A stretch of DNA of 64,000 bases from positions 2,275,501 to 2,339,500 of the forward strand of contig OW285192.1 in the NCBI GenBank assembly GCA_935421135.1, written 5' to 3'. Positions 1-11,290 of the stretch are shown in pieces (position 1 is the stretch's first letter; every line of letters begins with the position of its first letter). A model generated the notes under the pieces. It was not told the DNA's origin. It made no database searches and was given only the letters and a program-made list of their open reading frames with translations. Made by a program: the position numbers and the translations under genes. The stretch is from Bugulina stolonifera (lineage: Eukaryota; Bryozoa; Gymnolaemata; Cheilostomatida; Bugulidae).

Positions 1-1382
1 GTATGTAGCTATATATGAGACCTATAACACAGTACTCATCTGTATGTAGCTATATTTTAGACCTATAACACAGTACTCATCTGTATGTTGCTATATATGA
101 GACCTATAACACAGTACTCATCTGTATGTAGCTATATATGAGACCTATAACACAGTACTCATCTGTATGTAGCTATATATTAGACCTATAGCACAGTACT
201 CATCTGTATGTAGCTATATATGAGACCTATAACACAGTACTCATCTGTATATAGCTATATAAAAAATATGAGACCTATAACACAGTACTCATCTGTGTGT
301 TGCTATATATGAGACCTATAACACAGTACTCATCTGTATGTAGCTATATATGAGACCTATTACACAGTACTCATCTGTATATAGCTACATATGAGACCTA
401 TAACACAGTACTCATCTGTATGTAGCTATATATGAGACCTATAACACAGTACTCATCTGTATGTAGCTATATATGAGACCTATAACACAGTACTCATCTG
501 TATGTAGCTATATTTTAGACCTATAACACAGTACTCATCTGTATGTTGCTATATATGAGACCTATAACACAGTACTCATCTGTATGTAGCTATATATTAG
601 ACCTATAGCACAGTACTCATCTGTATGTAGCTATATATGAGACCATCCTATAACACAGTACTCATCTGTATGTAGCTATATATGAGACCTATAACACAGT
701 ACTCATCTGTATGTAGCTATATATGAGACCATCCTATAACACAGTACTCATCTGTATGTAGCTATATATGAGACCTATAACACAGTACTCATCTGTATGT
801 AGCTATATTTTAGACCTATACCACAGTACTCATCTGTATGTAGCTATATATGAGACCTATAACACAGTACTCATCTGTATGTAGCTATATATGAGACCTA
901 TAACACAGTACTCATCTGTATGTTGCTATATATGAGACCTATAACACAGTACTCATCTGTATGTAGCTATATATGAGACCTATAACACAGTACTCATCTG
1001 TATGTTGCTACATTTTAGACCTATAACACAGTACTCATCTGTATGTAGCTATATATGAGACCTATAACACAGTACTCATCTGTATGTAGCTATATATTAG
1101 ACCTATAACACAGTACTCATCTGTATGTTGCTATATATGAGACCTATAACACAGTACTCATCTGTATGTAGCTATATATGAGACCTATAACACAGTACTC
1201 ATCTGTATGTAGCTATATATTAGACCTATAACACGGTACTCATCTGTATGTAGCTATATATGAGACCTATAACACAGTACTCATCTGTATGTTGCTACAT
1301 TTTAGACCTATAACACAGTACTCATCTGTATGTAGCTATATATGAGACCTATAACACAGTACTCATCTGTATGTAGCTATAT
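1..1382. repeat. 41-bp satellite array
   Basis: Head-to-tail copies of a 41-bp unit (core GAGACCTATAACACAGTACT) fill the stretch, with point variants such as TAGC/TTGC and TATATGAG/TATATTAG. The same satellite continues after element E1 (10864-11290) and returns at 62741-64000. In both places it lies between FBXW7-like exons, so it is probably an intronic array duplicated with that gene. No gene is seen in it. Confidence 0.95.
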
Positions 1383-1388
1383 ATTAGA
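1383..1388. other. Target-site duplication of E1, left copy
   Basis: ATTAGA directly precedes the AGTAGTATAG terminus and is repeated exactly at 10858-10863 after the right terminus. The 6-bp length is that of Polinton integration. The sequence is part of the satellite unit. Confidence 0.85.
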
Positions 1389-1931
1389 AGTAGTATAGTC
1401 AGTGCAGATCTGCACAGACACCCGGTCATTTCCGCGTCTTATTAGCCCTAGATCCAAAAACTCCCCGGGCGGACGACCACCCCACCCGTCCTCTCGCCCC
1501 CTCCCTTTCCCTAAACCTCACTCTATGTGCAAAGCCCTAGAACCTACCCCCCGATCGCGGGTGGGGTTTCAAAAACCTCATCGGCTGTTCCGTAGAACCC
1601 AGTCTAAAGAGCAAACCCCTCGCCCGGTCCCACGGCTCGGGCGAGGGGGCGCGCGCGTACGCGCGCGCCCCCTCGCCCCGCGAACCCCACCCGTCCTCCC
1701 TCCACCCGTCCCCGCCCCTCCCCACCCCTCCCCACCCCAAACCCCTCCGCCTCGCCCTCCGCCTCGCTGCGGTTCTCGTTCGCGAGTCCAGCCGTGGCCC
1801 CACGCCGCCGTCCCCCCGCCCATCCCCCGCCCCTCCCCCGCTCTCCCGCCCCAACGACCCGTCGCTACCCTCGCGGGCGGACCGTCGGCTGGAGTAGGGT
1901 GAAGCGAAGGAAAACACGGGTTAGAGTAATG
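1389..1931 (+). repeat. E1 left terminal inverted repeat
   Basis: About 543 bp matching the reverse complement of 10302-10857 with few differences, mostly indels in GC-rich tracts. The outer 40 bp contain the palindrome GTGCAGATCTGCAC. The interior is very GC-rich, unlike the AT-rich host, and includes a perfect alternating palindrome around GCGCGCGTACGCGCGC near 1650-1675. Open frames across this stretch are by-products of its composition, since they occur in mirror image in the other repeat. Confidence 0.92.
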
Positions 1932-2357
1932 ATAGGCTACATCCGTGCGGAGTGCCCGTGCAGAGTTTACGACGCTGACTATACTACTATAAGAAACTTA
2001 CCGAGTGGTGGTGGTGCTTCCGGATGATTTCTTCGCCGGGGACTGTTGAGACTGAACTGGTCGGGGTGACACCGCACTCGCGCGCTCCTCCGTTCGAGCG
2101 CCCCCGGACCTTCGATGAAAGACTCGCGTCTTAACCCTCATTTTCCCCGGACCCTCCCCTAGGGAAATCACCCGTCCCCGTGACGAGTGGCGAGGGAAAG
2201 TGAAGGCGGTGGCTCTTCCGCGCTTCAAACCGTGGACTTCGCGAGGAGGTTAGCCGACGACATCATCGCTCGGAGGGGTAGAAATAGAAATAGATAAACG
2301 GGATAGATGGATGCTTGTCTTCTCATCGCCATCATCATCACCATCATCATCATCATC

Positions 2358-2389
<32 letters not shown>

Positions 2390-2845
2390 CATCATCCTAC
2401 AAATAGACCCGCCTCTACGATGATGTCGTTGACTCGCCACCAATTTCTTTGACCACCGCGTCCACTTTCCCCCGGGTAGCAAACTCCGATAGGGAGAGAG
2501 CGCATCGTGCGCGTGCGATGTCACCCCCCACCTACGAATGAAGACAATAGAAGAAATGTGAACTGATAAGGGGTGAGTATGAGCGGAAGCTGCGCTAGTA
2601 CCGTCTACCCCTTTGGTTTGGAGAGGTAAATGGTTTTTAATGTATTAGCTAGTGTTTTATTGCTCGGTTTTAAGGCTACAACCGGTAAACCCTCCGTTTT
2701 GAGGACGGAGACCCCTTACAATAGAGAGTGAATGTGAAAAAAAATTATACGGATATATATATATATATATACAAGGGTTATGATGCACTGTTCGTTTACT
2801 CTCCGATTTATCGAATGAAGTAGTCTCATCTCCGAGAAATCAGTA
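1932..2845. other. E1 interior, 3' flank of PolB, no gene seen
   Basis: This holds a degenerate Polinton-end motif (about 1940-1988), a (CAT)n microsatellite (about 2330-2397), a (TA)n run (about 2754-2771) and, on the minus strand, an AATAAA polyadenylation signal at 2656-2661, about 185 nt past the PolB stop. Short minus-strand open frames here (one is poly-methionine from the CAT run) have no recognisable domain. Confidence 0.6.
2656..2661 (-). terminator. Polyadenylation signal, PolB transcript
   Basis: AATAAA on the minus strand, about 185 nt downstream of the PolB stop codon and before the CAT microsatellite. Placement suits the PolB mRNA 3' end; no other evidence. Confidence 0.4.
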
Positions 2846-5800
2846 CTAACATTCTATAGGACTCGTACTCACCCCGTCTTCCGCAACCTTCCGCTTACCG
2901 TAGAAGTAGGTGAGTCCGGTCTTTAGCTGGGTATAGCTATACGTTTGATTTCCTCTTCTGATAAAACCCCGATTGTCTCCTCTCACCGACTCCCCTGTTT
3001 TGAGCACGGAGAGGAACTTCTCTTTGGTTAGGGTGTTTCCTCTTTTATTTAGTCCTTTGCTACTATACTTGCTATCGCCGTCAGCGGACCAACAAAAGTA
3101 AGTTTTTGAGTTGAGCGCGATGACCCCCTCCCCCCGAAACTCCTCCTTAAACAGACCAGGGGTTCGTGTTTCGTATCGCTGCACCTTCTCACAACATTCC
3201 CTCATCTCCCACTCTTGCCCGAGCACCTTGGTTGTGATAAAGTCTCCCTTGTGGCTATCGCAGAAGGGTCTGGGAAACCATTTACCATACTCTCTGTAGA
3301 ACTCTTCTTTTTTATCTTTTCGGATGACCTCATCTATATTGCGAGCACTCAGGGCCATGTAAGCGCTATCCGTATCCATTTCTACGTACTCAAAGTCCTC
3401 TCTGCTGACGAATCTGTGAAAATAAATCGGGCGAGTTAGAGGTTGCTGACACCGAAGAATAAATAGAAAAGGATTTGATAAAATCTTTGTATAGTCTAGT
3501 TCTACTCACCTATCCATAAAGTCGTAGTAGAACTCTAGCATCCTCAACTTGGCTCTCTGGAGGATGACGAATCCTACGACGGATGGAACATCCATTCGAA
3601 TCTAAAAGAAAGAGAGAGAGAGAGAGAGAAAGTTCACCCTTCCACTCGGAAAAAGTTTTGTCAAACCAAGAGTCAAAGTAAGAAAGATTGTCAACACTTA
3701 CCTTTTTCTTGTGAAGCTCTATCTCAAAGTAGTTTTCATCGACTTCGTTGAGACTAGAAAAGTGCCTACTCCTCACTTTGACGGCCGCCCCCTCTACTGT
3801 CTCTACATACTTGACAGTCTTATGTTTCTCTTTATTTGTTATGGTCTTTCCGTAGGCTGAATTCCCAACGAGCTTGCTGGTGCTGGCCAAGAGGGCCAGA
3901 TCAGGGTCCAGATCTCCCCCTCTCCTTGCGTCTGAGACCGAAGAACCAAAGTCTTTGAAGACGGCTCGTGGGATAAAGTGAACAAACTGATAGACCCTGG
4001 TAATTATCAAACCTTGATCTAGATACCATCTAGCCAGATCGGTGAGTAGTGTGATTCGCTCGCCAAAAAGACTCCCCACGAGCATTCGCTGAGGTCTCTT
4101 CAAGAATCCGTTCTGTTTGGCAAAAGCGCGCATGTGTTCGCTAAGGTGTTCTCTTCCCACATTTATATTCTTGAAAATAGGTGCCATCTCAGAGAACTTC
4201 GCTTTTAGCTCTTCGGGTACGGAAATGTCACACTCCACTAAACCGTAGTACTCTCCACTACGAATACTGTTGATTATTTTATCGAGGTTGACACAACCCC
4301 TCTCTGGATAGAGAGAAGAAAAGAAGACGGAGAGAAATGTCCTAACCTCTTCATCCGAACGAACTCGCGCTCCCCACTCACACTCCCGAGTGGTGATGAG
4401 CTTATAGCCTAGAGCCTTGATGTAATCTTCTTTCCTCGCAGTGTCCACCCGGAGCTCTTCATTCGTCATGTTTCTGACACCTTTTCCATTCCCTCCTAGC
4501 TCGCACTCGTGTCCGTGCCAGTAGCAACCGTGGAATTGGTACACAGTCCGACTCTGTTCGCTATAACCATCCACCGGTAGGTTGTGACAGCCTATCCTCA
4601 TTTCTCCTCCATTCTGTTGGTGAAGGATGACCTCTCCTCTCTTCCACGATTGGAACTCTAACCATCCATGCGCCACTTTGCTGAACTTTTTAACGGGTTC
4701 CAGAGCAAAGCCTCGGCTCTCTAGCCTCCGCCTGGGATAACCCGTAGGCATATTCCCCATCATGCAGTATAGGTAGAGAGCGTTGGCATCGACTCCCAGA
4801 ATGGACCTACAGGGTTTTGCGGATGTGCCATAAATCTTCTCTCGAATAGAGGTCACTCCAACTTCATGATGTCTGTGAAAGATGATGCTTGGCCCTCCCA
4901 CGAGGTTATCACGGAGAGTGTGGTACAGACTTTTGCTCTCCTCATCGAACAGACATATGGGTTGTGAGTTGCAAAGTTCGCCTCGGAGAGACATTAACCT
5001 ATGCAGCGGGAGAGCGGCTTGCGGAGGAGAGTAGCCGTAAGGTCGGGCCTCCACCTCCATAAACAACCATCTGATAGCCAAGCCTGGAAGCGAGATTGCA
5101 GATTTCAACATATCAATACCCTTTTGTCGATAGATAGAGCTCTGACGTGCAATGGCCTCGATGAATGGGGCCACATCGAGGTTGTTGTACCAGATGAGGA
5201 AATCCCTGAACGTTTCCATGTTCTCTCTTTCCCACACGAGCTGACAGTGGTGATAATCTTGCTGGCTCAATTCTTGCTGAGTCAGCGAGTTGAAAAAACT
5301 CTCTCGGGGAGGGAGTCCGTGATGATCCAACCTTCTCAGGGAATCTACCCAGTCGTAAGGAAAGAATCCCTTACTCTCTGACACGCCAAATGCCTTCAAG
5401 TATTTTGAGTAGTTGAAGCCTGGTGCGATAAAGTTGCATATGTCAAGGAATCTAAAACGTCTACTCTCCACGCAGGACATACTGTTAACACGCTTAACGA
5501 TGAAAACAAAATCTTCTCCCTCCTCCTCTTGTAGAGAGCGAAGTAAAGGCCCCTTTAGTATATTTAGGTCATACTTTTGCGAGTTGAAGCCGACCACCGG
5601 AACGCTGGAGATGTGCTGTTCTAATTCTCTTTCTAATCCGGAGAGACCGGACTTCACCCTGTAAGTCGAGACGTTAGAGAACTTGTCGTCAGCAAAGGCC
5701 TCTTCTCTATCCGCCCGATCCGCGAGGAAGGTAGAGAGTCGCTCGCGTACATCCTGGAATCTTTCTCCGAACAAATCTCCTGCCACGTCAGCAATCTTTG

Positions 5801-7511
5801 CTATGTATTGGACGAATTGACGAATGCACTTCGTCCCATCCTTGCTGTCGACGCTCCTCACAAAACACTTGGCTCGCTCAAACCCCGGGACGTTAGAACA
5901 CGCGGATATGCTCAGTAGCTCGTGTCTTGCACTAAAAGTCATCGTGGTGGTGTTAGTTGGTAGGTTGTCTTTTGGCATGAAGCATTCGATATCATAGGTG
6001 ATATAGTAGGGGTAGTATAAGAGGTCGGGGTTCACCACCTCTATTCCCGCCACTCGCTTGAGTTTTGTGAATATGGTTGGCGGGGGTCCAAACGTTCCAC
6101 CAGGGAAAACGAACACCGATGCTTCTTCTGGCGAGCACTTGTGTCGTCGTAGGCTGGACAAGCGTGTAAACGCGCTATCGCACAGCTTGCAGGTGAAACA
6201 TCTGGCAAACGAATCAACATTCTTTATCCAGCTGAAGTGTTTTTCGTACATGTTGACGAAGAGTTTATGGGCTTTGTTTCGTGCCCCGGATGACCAAACT
6301 ATCGGAGCTACCTCCTCATCAGTTAGACAGAAGACTATTATAGATACGTCAAAATGATCTTCCAAGGCCAGTAGATCACTCGAGTCCACCCCGGGGAAGT
6401 CTGACAAAGTTGATGAGGGTGGGGAAGAAGATTTAGTTTGTCTCATGTATTGTTTAAACAAGCGATGTGTTGTGGTGCAAGAGGGGCGACGGCAACGACA
6501 TCCCTTCTTTTGGTCGCAGTTACAGTCATACATCATGGCCAAGCATCTAAAGAAACACAAGTTGTCTGAGTAGGGACGCGCACCTCCTCTAGCCCAAAAG
6601 TCTACGTCTAGTGCTATCACGTGTCGGTTGTTAAGTATGTAGTCTGGGAGTTTGCTCACTACACCGCCCACCTTGCCAATCTCTAGGAGTTTATAGATGT
6701 AGAATGTCAGATTCGCAATGTGACGTAAAGCCCAAGCGGTATTCGGTCTCCTTTGTGCTGACCTCTCTCTCAAGTCGAGCTCCTGCACAGATTCGCAAAA
6801 CTCTCTCATCTCATTCTCTGTTCTGATCAGTCTTGGTTTGGGGAAGAATGCGGCATTGTTGCTCGATGAGTGAAAGTAGCGCAACTCTCCACTGGTCTTA
6901 TGCTCGAGGATGACTCCAGCGCTACAGTTAATCTTCACAGTACAAGGCACTCTCTTCCACATTGCTCTCAACTTAGTCCACACCTCTTCATCTCCTTCGT
7001 CTTCACCTTCCCCTCTCCACACTCGAACATTGAGAATATCTTCCACGGGACGAGAGTGTATTGCGGACCTGATGGAGCTCCAATAGCGGGCTAGTAGCAC
7101 CCCCATCTCATCCCCCTCTTCAGCTGTTGGCGGTTTAGACCAGAAAACATCATCAAACTTCTCTGCACCTCCCTCATCTTTTTCCACCTTACCCTCGCTA
7201 TGAAATCGCCTCATGTGATGACCTAGCTTTCTCCTCCCATCAAAACATCCGCCACAAACGGGGCACTTGTGCGGGTGAGCCTGTGCATGCATTCTCTTCG
7301 TGTGCCTGTCTAGAGAAAACGCTGTTCTGAGAACCAGACCGCATAGTTGACAGGTGTGCTCGACCTGACGAGAGGTCTCTCCCCCTATAAAAAAAAAATG
7401 GTAGGGTGTAAGTTATTATTCTTTTACTTCACACTACATAAACAATAAACAATCCACAATTGCTACCAAATACCTCATTTAGCACTAACCTTCTTTTTCA
7501 CTTGTTGACAT
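2846..7511 (-). CDS. PolB: Polinton protein-primed-type DNA polymerase B
   Basis: Family B polymerase, expected to replicate the element from protein-primed ends. The large exon shows, in order: C2H2 zinc fingers (about 7245-7360), a Cys/His region resembling an OTU-like fold (DNLCFFRC near 6550; HFSWI near 6230), a further zinc finger, exonuclease motif YDIECF (near 5990), FNSQKYD (near 5580), Pol A DANALYLY (near 4785) and Pol B KLVGNSAYGK (near 3860). Pol C MDTDSAY lies in the last exon (about 3355-3376). Predicted exons: 7490-7511 (ATG, 7 codons), 3702-7384, 3510-3601 and 2846-3413. The introns (7385-7489, 3602-3701, 3414-3509) are 96-105 bp with GT-AG ends and keep one open frame with no internal stop, about 1,455 residues, somewhat longer than typical Polinton PolB. 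The first exon is the least certain; Met at 7292 would cut a zinc finger. The gene looks intact. Introns imply nuclear transcription. Confidence 0.9.
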
Positions 7512-7742
7512 CTCTGCTGATCATGTGCTGGCTAGAAGGTAGGTGTCTCTGTTTAGTCTCCTTATAAAAATATATAGCAGTAGGGTGTGAGTCATTTTTT
7601 AGCTTGATAGCATTTTATACAATAAACACTTCACAATTGCTGCCAATTACTCCATTTAACACTAACCTTATGTTCTACTTGTTGACATCTCTGTTCACGC
7701 ACTGACTAGTAGGTAGCTGTCTCTGTTTACTCTCACTCTGTT
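7385..7742 (-). repeat. Tandem duplication of PolB first exon and intron
   Basis: Two diverged copies of about 177 bp (about 7385-7561 and 7562-7742), each with a T-rich tract before an AG acceptor, CAATAAAC...ACAATTGCT and a short ATG-TCA-ACA-AGT exon with a GTTAGTG donor. The gene-proximal copy gives an open seven-codon start exon joined in frame to PolB. The distal copy has TAA after six codons and can only be an upstream ORF or leader exon. A TATA-like TATTTAA lies at about 7789-7795 on the minus strand. Confidence 0.55.
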
Positions 7743-7839
7743 GACTAGAGGCTGATTGTTCATACTGCTAAAGTGAGAAACTCATACCTTAAATAGTAGT
7801 ATTCAGTGGGCGGAGACTAACCATTTCCCCACCCTTGGC

Positions 7840-8395
7840 AATACCACCCCGATGTGAATCCGAAGCTTCCCGATGTGAATCCGAAGCTCCCCGATGCATC
7901 CCGATGTGATTCCGATGCTTCCCGATGCATCCCGATGTGAATCCGAAGCTTCCCGATGCATCCCGATGTGAATCCGAAGCTTCCCGATGCATCCCGATGT
8001 GATTCCGAAGCTTCCCGATGCATCCCGATGTGATTCCGAAGCTTCCCGATGCATCCCGATGTGTCCCGATGTGTCAATTCACATCGGGGTGCATCGGGAT
8101 GCATCGGGAGGCTTCGGAATCACATCGGGATGCATCGGGAAGCTTCGGAATCACATCGGGATGCATCGGGAAGCTTCGGATTCACATCGGGATGCATCGG
8201 GAAGCTTCGGATTCACATCGGGATGCATCGGGAAGCATCGGAATCACATCGGGATGCATCGGGGTGCTTCGGATTCACATCGGGATGCATCGGGAAGCTT
8301 CGGAATCACATCGGGATGCATCGGGAAGCTTCGGATTCACATCGGGATGCATCGGGAGGCTTCGGATTCACATCGGGGTGCATCGGGTCACATTG
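7840..8395. repeat. Inverted CCGATG repeat array of E1
   Basis: Two opposed arrays meet near 8075: left arm units read CCCGATGTGATTCCGAAGCTT plus CCCGATGCAT, right arm is the reverse complement. The 31-bp repeat is three related sub-units of 11, 10 and 10 bp, so CCGATG-type cores sit one helical turn apart. It lies between the divergent PolB and DNA-binding-protein genes, where a bidirectional control region or replication/packaging site would be. The open frames in several registers are artefacts of a 31-bp period without stops. Confidence 0.9.
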
Positions 8396-8438
8396 AGATT
8401 GGATAAAAAAAAGGGAGGAGTCAAGAAATGAGCAGTTG

Positions 8439-8444
8439 TATAAA
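8439..8444 (+). promoter_or_regulatory. TATA box of the E1 plus-strand gene
   Basis: TATAAA followed by GGGAGAG, about 45 bp after the CCGATG array and 84 bp before the ATG at 8528; spacing fits transcription starting near 8470. Confidence 0.6.
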
Positions 8445-8527
8445 GGGAGAGTGGGATCACAGTCTCAGCATTCAAAGTTCAGCACATCACTACTGTACAG
8501 CTACACTACTACAATAGTACATTATCA

Positions 8528-9848
8528 ATGGATACTGACAACATAGTCCAAAACCAAGAAGAGCTATTTGCGGGCTTAACGGACTCACAAATGGATGGAA
8601 TTATTGAAGAAGAAGAGTGCAGTCAGAAGAGGAAAGAAGAGGTGGATGCGTTAAAAGAGGCACGGAAGAAGGGGAAAATAATAGGAGTGGGGAGTCTTGC
8701 CCGAAAGGATCTTTCTAACATGGCGGACTCTCCGTCCTCCCCGGAGCGGGCCTCGGATAGGGGCGAGACCACAACAACCAAGAAGAGGAAGAACCCAAAA
8801 GGAGATGAAATCTGTGCTAAGAAAAAGAAGAAATCCCAGGTGATTGTAATATCAGATGATGATGATGATGATGGCCACGGAGCCGATACGGCTACGGAAG
8901 AAATGGATGGTGGTGAGACGACGACGAAGGGAAAAAAAGCTACCAAGTCCCCTTGCAAGGGGAAGAAAAAGAGCGGGGGACTAAGCCTGGAGAAAGCTCG
9001 TGCAGTGGCGGCAACCCTAATGTAAGTAGCCCTGTTCGTATATCTATAAATTACCGTACTATCTTTCTCCCGTTTAACCACTTTGTAGGATCTATATACA
9101 CCACTTTCGTTATTGTAGGAGCATGGGAGCGGAGAAGAGGAGCTCTCTGCAGACAACGGTGAAGTTGTCAGAGCTAGAGCCAGGAACTGTGCTAGAAGTG
9201 AGTGGAGGTTCGGTGGTTGAAACGGCATTCGGAAAAGCATTCTTAGCCAGGGCAAGCTATGTGGATGACAAGGGGATGAGACATTGCATCAGCTTTCACA
9301 CCAACATTCGTCACGCCATGCCCAAGCTAGCGGATGTCAAAGAAGAGGAGCTAAAGGACCTTACCCTTCCACCTAGGATCATGGTGTACTTGGGACAGCA
9401 GGAGACCGCTAAAGGACAAAACACATTCAACCGTATCGAGAGCGTGTGCTCCCTGCCAGGAGCAGCCATGAAAAAGCTGGCCGGTGACTTGAGAAAGAAG
9501 ACCTTGGCCCAGTTGGAAGAATTTTTTCGAGTGCAAACGCTATCTTCATTCCCCGTTGGTTCTGTGCTGGTGGTGACCGCGCTCCGACCCGCTTACGTCC
9601 CAAGATGCGGTGATGGTGATAATGCGAGCAACTCCATTGCCACCTACGAGTGTCGGATTGGAAACGAAGAAAGAAAGGGAGAGGTCTTCCTTCCGGGACG
9701 TCTGGCAGTTTCGATGAAAGACCTCCTCCCCTCCGTGATGGTGTACAAGGGACAGAAGACTTCCAAGAGCGGGAGAACATTCTACGATTGTGCCATTCTA
9801 GACTCCATCCTCGGCGAGCGTCTCCTCCCCGCCACTGCACAGTTTTGA
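8528..9848 (+). CDS. Probable ssDNA-binding / DNA-binding protein, two exons
   Basis: Exons 8528-9021 and 9119-9848, joined across a 97-bp GT-AG intron (GTAAGT...TTGTAG) in one frame, about 407 residues. The first exon encodes a charged tail with Lys-rich basic clusters (KKRKNPK, KKKKK) and VIVISDDDDDD, a typical SUMO-interacting motif. The second holds two related modules of about 100 residues: each starts with a PGTVL/VGSVL strand and ends in MVYLGQ...GQNTF or MVYKGQ...GRTFY. The strand-rich duplicated layout suggests paired OB-like folds. A single-strand DNA-binding partner of the adjacent polymerase is my inference from fold pattern, basic tail and divergent placement; no named family is recognised. 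Confidence 0.75.
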
Positions 9849-10301
9849 GGCAAAAACTTTTGTCATTCACACTCATTCGTGTCTACTTATCAATTGATTT
9901 CATATTATTACTCTCAAACTCGTGTATCGTTAGCCTTACTCATATTCTTCATAGTCGTATATCGGTTTTTATCGATTGATTTTATATTATTACTCTCAAA
10001 CGTATTGAAAATTAAAACAAACTCGTGTATCATTACCCTTACTCATATTTTTCATAGTCGTGTATCAAGTTTTTTATCACTTAGTTTTATATTATTACTC
10101 TCAAACGTATTGAAAATTAAAACAAACTCGTGTATCATTACCCTTACTCATATTTTTCATAGTTGTGTATCAGGTTTTTTATCACTTAGTTTTATATTAT
10201 TACTCTCAAACGTATTGAAAATTAAAACAAACTCGCGTATCATTACCCCGACTCATATTTTTCATGGTCGTATATCATCTATTCTAGAATACATCACACA
10301 C
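9849..10301 (+). repeat. 105-bp tandem repeats 3' of the E1 plus-strand gene
   Basis: About four copies, the last three with an exact 105-bp period (TACTCTCAAA at 9991, 10096 and 10201), the first shorter by about 22 bp. AT-rich, containing TCGTGTATCATTACCCTTACT. No coding signal; an open frame running through it is an artefact of a period divisible by three. Confidence 0.8.
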
Positions 10302-10857
10302 CATTACTCTAACCCGTATTTTCCTTCGCTTCACCCTACTCCAGCCGACGGTCCGCCCGCGAGGGTAGCGACGGGTCGTTGGGGCGGGAGAGCGGGGGAG
10401 GGGCGGGGGATGGGCGGGGGGACGGCGGCGTGGGGCCACGGCTGGACTCGCGAACGAGAACCGCAGCGAGGCGGAGGGCGAGGCGGAGGGCGAGGCGGAG
10501 GGGTTTGGGGTGGGGAGGGGTGGGGAGGGGCGGGGACGGGTGGAGGGAGGACGGGTGGGGTTCGCGGGGCGGGGGGGCGCGCGCGTACGCGCGCGCCCCC
10601 CTCGCCCGAGCCGTGGGACCGGGCGAGGGGTTTGCTCTTTAGACTGGGTTCTACGGAACAGCCGATGAGGTTTTTGAAACCCCACCCGCGATCGGGGGGT
10701 AGGTTCTAGGGCTTTGCACATAGAGTGAGGTTTAGGGAAAGGGAGGGGGCGAGAGGACGGGTGGGGTGGTCGTCCGCCCTGGGAGTTTTTGGATCTAGGG
10801 CTAATAAGACGCGGAAATGACCGGGTGTCTGTGCAGATCTGCACTGACTATACTACT
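10302..10857 (-). repeat. E1 right terminal inverted repeat
   Basis: Reverse complement of 1389-1931, ending CTGACTATACTACT. It has the same GC-rich core and GCGCGCGTACGCGCGC palindrome. The inner boundary is where similarity stops, just inside the shared CATTACTCTAACCCG. Confidence 0.92.
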
Positions 10858-10863
10858 ATTAGA
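10858..10863. other. Target-site duplication of E1, right copy
   Basis: ATTAGA directly follows the right terminus CTATACTACT and matches 1383-1388 exactly. The satellite array continues from here in register. Confidence 0.85.
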
Positions 10864-11290
10864 CCTATAACACAGTACTCATCTGTATGTTGCTATATAT
10901 GAGACCTATAACACAGTACTCATCTGTATGTAGCTATATATGAGACCTATAACACAGTACTCATCTGTATGTAGCTATATATTAGACCTATAACACGGTA
11001 CTCATCTGTATGTAGCTATATATGAGACCTATAACACAGTACTCATCTGTATATAGCTATATATTAGACCTATAACACAGTACTCATCTGTATGTTGCTA
11101 TATATGAGACCTATAACACAGTACTCAGCTGTATGTAGCTATATATGAGACCTATAACACAGTACTCATCTGTATGTAGCTATATATTAGACCTATAACA
11201 CAGTACTCATCTGTATGTAGCTATATATGAGACCTATAACACAGTACTCATCTGTATGTAGCTATATATGAGACCTATAACACAGTACTA
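10864..11290. repeat. 41-bp satellite, continuation right of E1
   Basis: About ten copies of the same unit as 1-1382, resuming directly after the E1 target duplication. E1 therefore inserted into a pre-existing array. Confidence 0.93.

Larger units (their letters stand above)
1389..10857. mobile_element. Polinton-type element E1 (polymerase segment)
   Basis: A 9,469-bp element with long terminal inverted repeats (1389-1931 and 10302-10857) beginning 5'-AGTAGTATAGTC and ending in the complement. It is flanked by a perfect 6-bp duplication ATTAGA (1383-1388, 10858-10863) within a 41-bp satellite unit. The 6-bp duplication, AG...CT ends and a protein-primed-type DNA polymerase B are hallmarks of Polinton/Maverick elements. 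It holds only the polymerase gene (minus) and a divergent two-exon gene for a probable DNA-binding protein (plus), with an inverted CCGATG array between them. Integrase, capsid, protease and ATPase genes are absent; they are present on element E2 at 16015-25602. Confidence 0.88.

Noticed and set aside
1402..2027. Pro/Arg-rich frames in the E1 inverted repeats
   Set aside because: Very GC-rich DNA lacks stop codons; the same frames appear mirrored in the other repeat and show no domain.
2225..2524. 99-residue minus-strand frame with a poly-Met run
   Set aside because: Run comes from a (CAT)n microsatellite; no domain and located in the PolB 3' region.
7789..8431. Overlapping open frames on both strands with MHREASxSHRDASGS-type repeats
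   Set aside because: Artefacts of the 31-bp CCGATG array, open in several registers and both strands at once; no start context or domain.
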